Shown here: piece by piece, positions 22,601 to 27,088 of the stretch | Layout of the letters: each line of letters begins with the position of its first letter | Numbering within the stretch: position 1 is the first letter of the stretch | DNA from: Haplosporangium gracile | Taxonomy: Eukaryota > Mortierellomycota > Mortierellomycetes > Mortierellales > Mortierellaceae | Assembly: GCA_015499985.1 (NCBI GenBank) | Contig: JAAAUF010000545.1 | Location: 1,251 to 28,338 of the forward strand | Direction of reading: 5' to 3' | DNA length: 27,088 nt | Position numbers and translations under genes: made by a program | Notes under the pieces: model-generated | What the model was told of the DNA's origin: nothing | What the model saw: only the letters and a program-made list of their open reading frames with translations | Databases searched by the model: none

Positions 22601-24055
22601 GTCTCTCCTGGAGTACTTTTACTCAAGGACAATCTACGACCGACGCGACTATGACGATGACACAGCAATTGACGATCGACGACGACCGACTCGCACTCTT
22701 CAATCTGTCCTTGGTCAGAAAAGCATCATCGGCGAGCCATCAGTGATTCAGTTCTTGGCTGAAGGAGTCGAGCAGGATCCCACTTTCTTCACCAACCGAT
22801 TTTCACTTGGCTTCATGCAGTTTCGACAAGACGGCACGGATCTGGGACGTCTAGACAGGACAGCCACTTAAGATTCTAGAAGGCCACACTGATGCCGCCG
22901 AGACTGTGGTATATTCTCCCGACGGCAGGCAGATTGCTCCTGATGGCGCAGACGACACAGCTCGAATCTGGGACGCGAACACGGGCGAGCTTTTACACAG
23001 TCTTACCGATCATCTTTCCACCGTCTATGGTGTCGCTTATTCTCCTGATGGGCATCGGATTGCTTCCTCGAGCGAAGACGGGACGGTTCGCGTTTGGGAC
23101 TCTCACACTGGCGAATCTCTCAGCACACTTCCTGGCCACATTGTCGGCATTTCCTGCTTGGAATATTCGTCCACCGGTGACTTTATTGCCTCAGGAGCAC
23201 GGGACGGGACTGTACGACTCTGGAAAACAGGATGCGATCTTTTTCTATCCAATACATACCTCGGGACTGATACTGACGCTGGTATCTGTTTTAACATCTC
23301 ACCAGACGGGGAACGTATTTTTACAGGCAATAAGGATGGCACGGTGCGGACCTTGGATGCCTCGACAGACGAACCAGGACCGGTTTGGGATCAGCGTGAG
23401 CGCGGGATAGAGTAGAAAGCAGTGTCGCCGTGCGGTGGACAGATTGCTCTGCCCAGCTGGGACTGCATCGTGAGGATATGGTGTTCTCTCACAAAAGCGC
23501 CATTGCAGATCTTGAACGGTCATACACAACCTACGCTGGATGTCACTTTTTCTCCAACTGGGTTGCAGGTCGTCTCTGGCGACAAGGACACAACTGTGAG
23601 GGTTTGGTGTGCTCAGACCAGAGGCGAGGCGGAGTTGGTTCTGTTTGGTCATGGCGACGATGTCAACGGAGTTGCGTATTCTCCAAGTGGCGATCAAATA
23701 GCTTCCTATAGCAGCGACAAGACGGTTTGGCTTTGGAGTTCTCACGCTGGCGAACAGCTTTTCGTGCTGAACCATTCTATGGAGTCCCTACATGTGATTT
23801 ATTCGCTTGATGGTTAAGATCTTGCTGTCGTCCCACTCGGCGGCGGTCAACTTTCTGTCTGGGATCCCCGATCAGGAAAACGTGTCTTCGATCTATTCAT
23901 GGAGATTATGGATCAGGAGACGCTCGCTTGCGCTTATTCTCTCAACAACAGTGATTTGGTTGCTGTGTCAAGTCGAGATGGAATGCTGCGAATCTAGGAC
24001 ATTGCATCGGGTCGCTGTTCAGAGGTCCTTCGGACATTGGTTAGGTTGGTGATAG
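19676..24055 (+). pseudogene. Decayed NACHT-WD40 (STAND/NLR-like) gene
   Basis: Plus-strand relic of a signal-transduction NTPase with a WD40 propeller. A first exon (19676-19779) joins through a GT-AG intron to 19872. Collinear conserved blocks then follow in changing frames: FSRNVAAPALKTALP, ISEVILLG, LQDTHQQSVEH, SSDPYLKHQATYALQ, LHRLKIQRLEERGNYLYIPP. The nucleotide-binding site at 21608-21634 reads GGSEAGKLT, a Walker A with Leu where Ser/Thr is expected. FIVICDGCDE is Walker-B-like, then VSCRSHYLD, HYIHLRDKETWKA and FIHRSLLEYFYSR. About seven WD40 blades follow (TARIWDA, TVRVWDS, TVRLW and others). In-frame stops lie at 20588, 21842, 22852, 23413, 23815 and 23995, with frame changes near 20240, 21260, 21530, 22030 (one extra T), 22219 and 22415. 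The family is as I remember it from Mortierellaceae; function there is unknown, with non-self recognition suggested by analogy to fungal NLRs. Cannot make a full protein. Confidence 0.9.
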
Positions 24056-24780
24056 AAATCAAGTGGAGGTAGATCTCTAAGGGTGGGCTGTCGTTGGTCA
24101 CTTTGGGTGCTACTGGGTCAATGCGCATCTGGAGGTTGGTCAAAGAGAATGAGGAGGGTTCGTGTGTTTTGCAGCTGGTTTGGGGCATAGGGCGAGGCAG
24201 CTGATGGCAGTTGATGTGAATCTGGAGGACATTGTGGGGCTGAGTGCCGTCAACCTTGAGCTCGTAAGTCAGTGTCGCGAAAGCTGAAGTTAAATCCCAC
24301 GACTAACAAACAAATAAACATAGAACAGCATTATTTTTGAGTATGTATTAGCTTTTAAGCCTTGCTCGCTGGCTTCTTTCTTTCGTATTTTATTAATTAT
24401 CATTGGACCATTGACGGACAAAAAAACAAAAAAAAAAAACGCACACACACAAGGCTTTTAAGAAACATCAATTACACCGCGGCATAAACAAAGGACCTTT
24501 TTTCACACTTTTTTTTCTTTCTTTCTTTCTATCCAACCCTCACCCTTCAATACATACATTTGACTGCCATTATCGGCCTCGCCGCCCCCTTTAAGGCGAG
24601 CGCCTCTACCCGTTTCTTTTATGTTGAAGCAAACATATTCTCCCCCTCGTCGTCGTCCGATCTCATTCCACATCATATCCGCCGCCTTCATGCCAGGCTT
24701 ATCCTAATCACCGCCGCCGCCACCGGATCGGCCGCCCGCTCAGTCTGGCCCGCTCCTCCTCCTTCCATCGTCAAGAAGAC
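24056..24780. other. Spacer right of the NACHT-WD40 relic
   Basis: No gene supported. Positions 24056-24300 may include the last remnants of the relic's 3' end. Around 24420-24530 are A-rich, CA-rich and CTTT-rich simple sequences. The segment 24570-24780 is GC-richer with a GCC-repeat flavour; it stays open on the plus strand but the translation has no recognisable motif. Confidence 0.5.
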
Positions 24781-25050
24781 TTAATCGGCAGTACCAGGGG
24801 CTGATTTATCCAAGAACGTTCTATCCGAGTCAAGATAATCCCGGTGCATTCTCTCCTCCCTCTCCTTCGCTAACACAACTTCCTCCTCCTTCACCAACAC
24901 AATTTTCTCGTGAAGTGGGAGATTGTCCTCAGAGTGGATTCTGCTACCTGAGCGAGCAAAGATTTTGAGATGTACCATCGCAATATTGTCCTGGCTGTCG
25001 ACGATGATAAGTGCGTATCCGACTTGGGTCGTTATATTCAAGTAGAACAT
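24781..25050 (-). CDS. Hypothetical 89-residue open frame, possibly a terminal exon
   Basis: I do not recognise it. The translation is protein-like: MFYLNITTQVGYALIIVDSQ suggests beta-strands, followed by a charged, probably helical tail (KEEEVVLAKEREERMHRDYL). The frame stays open upstream to a CAGTAG at about 25076-25081, so it may be a last exon starting with KIDYEY rather than a gene with its own ATG at 25050. No signal peptide or membrane segment. No convincing partner exon was found to the right, so it may equally be a relic. Confidence 0.3.
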   Translation of the reverse strand: MFYLNITTQVGYALIIVDSQDNIAMVHLKIFARSGSRIHSEDNLPLHEKIVLVKEEEVVLAKEREERMHRDYLDSDRTFLDKSAPGTAD

Positions 25051-25091
25051 ATATTCGTAGTCAATTTTCTACTGTTATGTGTCGCATAGTT

Positions 25092-25290
25092 TTATTCTAA
25101 CTTGGTAATATCGTCCTTTGTGTTCCTTTTCGCCAACCCTTCAAGTCTGTCGTAAAAAGCCGTCGTCTTCTTGGCGTCCTTCGACTCATTTTTTTTTTCT
25201 CTTCTTGTTGGTGATTGAAATAATGACGCGCTTTTCCTTTACTTTTGTGGAACTCGTATCCAAGTCTACTACGCCCCTCTTTTGTTCAAA
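25092..25290 (-). pseudogene. Unassigned coding-like remnant with a frame break in an A10 run
   Basis: Reading the minus strand, VVDLDTSSTKVKEKRVIISI continues into NKKRKK and meets a stop at a run of ten A (T10 at 25189-25198 on the plus strand). In the frame one base away the text continues as ESKDAKKTTAFYDRLEGLA and KRNTKDDITKLE to a stop at 25092-25094. Both halves are rich in Lys/Asp/Glu and look like one disordered or coiled-coil protein broken by a homopolymer length change. No family recognised. It could be a real lesion, a sequencing error or chance. Confidence 0.25.
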
Positions 25291-25300
25291 CTGTTCTTGG

Positions 25301-25336
25301 GTGGCTTAACATCGGAGGGTGGCTGAACATCGGAGG
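25301..25336 (+). repeat. 18-bp tandem duplication
   Basis: Two adjacent 18-bp units, GTGGCTTAACATCGGAGG and GTGGCTGAACATCGGAGG, differing at one base, followed by GTGA, the start of a third. Confidence 0.85.
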
Positions 25337-25948
25337 GTGACTTGCTTTATACACTCGCCATAAATTTGCGACGAAGCAACAAATATAGATATATTTGTTG
25401 TTTCTGTTCCTTCCAATCCTTGAAAAGACAAAAAATGGACAAGAGAAAAACCTTGGGGAAAGAGGCTCCCTGACCATTATACCTACAGAAACAGGCTTCC
25501 TTGTCAGTCAGACCCATAGGCATCCTTCATGAACCCCCTCTTCTCAACCACATATACACTCTTCACTTTAAAATTTGATAGTAATAAAAAGAGAAGTTAA
25601 GGCTGGCCAGATAGAACCCCCTGCCCGGTCCACTACCCCTCCCATTCCCTTCATGCCAATTGAATGACACAAAAGAAAAAGAAAAAGAGTAGTAGTCAAC
25701 AAACAGGTAATGGGTTACCGACACAATAGCGCCTTCCAAATATTAGAGGTTTTCGGCCCCTGATCTTTCACAGGGGATCTATATTATCCTTACTCGGTAG
25801 TCGAGGCATGAGGAGATCATCCTGGCTGCAGATGTGATTTTTTTTTATACAGGACAATGGCGACAATGGGCGCATAAATGACGTCACCGAAGTTAGGCCA
25901 CCCATGAACTCGCAACACCCTACCTGCACTATAGAAAAAAAAACTGGT
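25337..25948. other. AT-rich flank downstream of the Fanzor gene
   Basis: No protein gene seen. It contains the 3' flank of the minus-strand Fanzor gene, including A-runs on the coding strand, a TGACGTCA palindrome at 25879-25886, and the stem-loop at 25739-25785 listed separately. By analogy with TnpB/Fanzor loci, the element's end and any guide RNA would be expected here. Confidence 0.45.
25739..25785 (-). ncRNA. Bulged stem-loop past the Fanzor stop; candidate omega-RNA 3' structure or transposon end
   Basis: An inner perfect 6-bp stem (CCCCTG 25757-25762 with CAGGGG 25771-25776) closes an 8-nt loop. It is flanked by a second, outer pairing, AATATTAGA (25739-25747) with TCTATATT (25778-25785), 8 bp with one bulged base. 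It lies about 160 nt beyond the Fanzor stop on the same strand. TnpB and several Fanzor systems make their guide RNA from this position, with the guide reading past the element end. Structure is seen; function is inference. A transcription terminator or chance hairpin is possible. Confidence 0.3.
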
Positions 25949-27088
25949 CTACTTTTTTGACTTTGGCCGCCGTTCCTGGTCCATGCTTGAGGAAGTTGCG
26001 GTCCTCTTGCGGCGCCTTTGGGTCGAAGTGACGGTGTTGGTGCTGCTGCCGGCTGCGGAACCACTAGAGGTCGTACTGGACCCATTATTGACCTTCCACG
26101 GGAGGGAACCGTCAGCGGCGACAGGATGGAGGTAGTCGGGCTTTTCCTGGTGTAGGAGATAGTCTTGGACAATGTTGCTGATATTCTCCGCGGCCATTAT
26201 GTCTCGATGGTGATACACATAGCACTGAGAGTAGTAGAAGCGGCGCATATTCACTTGGGCGACGAATAGCCCACAACCGCGGCATTTTTTACTGGTGTAG
26301 TATTCGTTGATGCCCACCACGAGGTACCCGAGTGACCTTGCCTAAAATGAATTATAAGACCATAACATTAATTAAGTACAGCGACAGCAGTATCTATTCC
26401 TTGATAGTAAATAGCTATAGGACAATGCTTACCACTGGAATGAAGTAGGACAAAAACGAGGAATGAAGCGAGGACAAGACACTCTTGGTGCCGAACTTGC
26501 TCAGGTCGACTCCTATAATGACAGCGTTCAGCGGGTTGCCGCAAACTCCAAGTCCACCTCCAACAAGCTTGAGCAGCCGATCGGCAAGGAGTTGGTACTC
26601 CATGTGACGCGCCCGCACCATGCCCCGTTGATGCTTTTTGTAGTTGTGATTTTGTCCGTTGTAAAACGTCTTTAGCCGCTCCTCAACCAGTTCCAGCTCC
26701 TTGACATAATTCATCGCACTCGCCCCAGGACCTTTCAAGGGAGGAAGACGAATCTCAATATCGCGAATAGACTCCTACTCTCCCTCAGAAACCACATACT
26801 TTTCGCTCTCGCTCCATCGTCTGAAACGAAACGTCGGTTGATAAACGGCCTTGCACTTCACAGCCAGGTTAAAGAATACTGACTTGGGTGGGCCGAGGGG
26901 TGTGGTAGATGAAGTCTGAGCCGTACGAATGATGGACGAGTCCTGTGTTATTGCCCCGAGGGTTGTATGCTGCTCAGTGGTGGCGGCGGTGGTGATGGTG
27001 AGGGTTGAATCCTGTGGCACTGTGGCAACCACGCCTTCCATGTCGTTGGGGGACGGATCCGTGGCCTGCTCCTTGCCCTTCGTCCCTT
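25949..27088 (-). pseudogene. Fanzor (eukaryotic TnpB-like RNA-guided nuclease), decayed copy, 5' part beyond window
   Basis: C-terminal half of a Fanzor1-like protein on the minus strand: exon 26433-27088, GT-AG intron 26342-26432, exon 25949-26341. In order: FRFRRWSESEKYVV, LKTFYNGQNHNYKKHQ, NAVIIGVDLSKFGTKS, SSLHSSFLSYFIPVARSLGY, GINEYYTSKKCRGC, and VYHHRDIMAAENISNIV (RuvC-III Asp at 26201-26203). VIIG has Gly where TnpB has its RuvC-II Glu, while a Glu 39 residues later (GINEYY, 26303-26305) fits the displaced catalytic Glu described for Fanzors. The zinc ribbon keeps C-R-G-C, but the second pair reads Y-S-Q-C (Tyr codon 26231-26233). An in-frame TAG at 26775-26777 splits the frame inside a conserved stretch (SEGE-stop-ESIRDIEI). 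The tail is basic (RRRKR, PKSKK), nuclear-localisation-like. RuvC-I would lie beyond 27088. The family call is strong; this copy is probably inactive. Confidence 0.88.

Noticed and set aside
25879..25886. TGACGTCA palindrome as a CREB/ATF-type regulatory site
   Set aside because: Also occurs at 3605-3612 inside a coding exon. A single 8-bp palindrome in a downstream flank is not evidence of regulation.
1..27088. tRNA, rRNA or CRISPR-type features
   Set aside because: Searched by eye for B-box-like GGTTCGA with a matching A box and for regularly spaced direct repeats. Isolated GGTTCGA-like strings (for example near 3708 and 20046) lack an acceptor stem and A box; only microsatellites and short tandem duplications were found.

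Overview
The window looks like nuclear DNA of a filamentous, early-diverging fungus, most likely from Mortierellomycota (Mortierella/Linnemannia type). Three things point there: genes with several short canonical GT-AG introns (about 60-370 nt), a decayed NACHT-WD40 gene that resembles the large family I associate with Mortierellaceae, and a Fanzor-type (eukaryotic TnpB-like) gene. The taxon is an inference from gene content. There are no operons, rRNA, tRNA or CRISPR arrays.

Layout: positions 1-17880 hold seven apparently intact, intron-bearing genes, all on the minus strand. From low to high coordinate they are a PPG1-type Ser/Thr phosphatase (its 3' end runs off the window), a stefin-like cystatin, a membrane-anchored alginate-lyase-domain protein, cytosolic prolyl oligopeptidase, a Yop1/REEP5 ER-shaping protein, an A20/AN1 zinc-finger protein and a secreted M13 (neprilysin-like) metallopeptidase. 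I rebuilt exon structures by hand. For the six complete genes the phases close to an open frame ending in a stop, and conserved motifs read across the junctions. Spacers are 0.4-1 kb, rich in simple repeats, and usually carry a pyrimidine-rich stretch on the coding strand just upstream of the ATG.

From about 17.9 kb on, the region changes character. A 1.8 kb spacer leads to a plus-strand NACHT-WD40 (STAND/NLR-like) relic at 19676-24055. It is broken by at least six in-frame stops and several frameshifts, and it appears to lack the segment that normally joins the NACHT module to the propeller. Then come two coding-like but unassigned minus-strand stretches (24781-25290).

The window ends in the C-terminal part of a minus-strand Fanzor gene (25949-27088). 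Its RuvC motifs and alternative-glutamate arrangement are recognisable, but it carries an in-frame TAG and has lost one zinc-ribbon cysteine. A bulged stem-loop about 160 nt past its stop is a candidate transposon end or guide-RNA (omega RNA) structure.

The seven intact genes do not form an obvious pathway. Three concern proteolysis (cystatin, prolyl oligopeptidase, M13), but co-orientation is the only link seen. The right third reads as an accessory region of decaying repeat-family and mobile genes.
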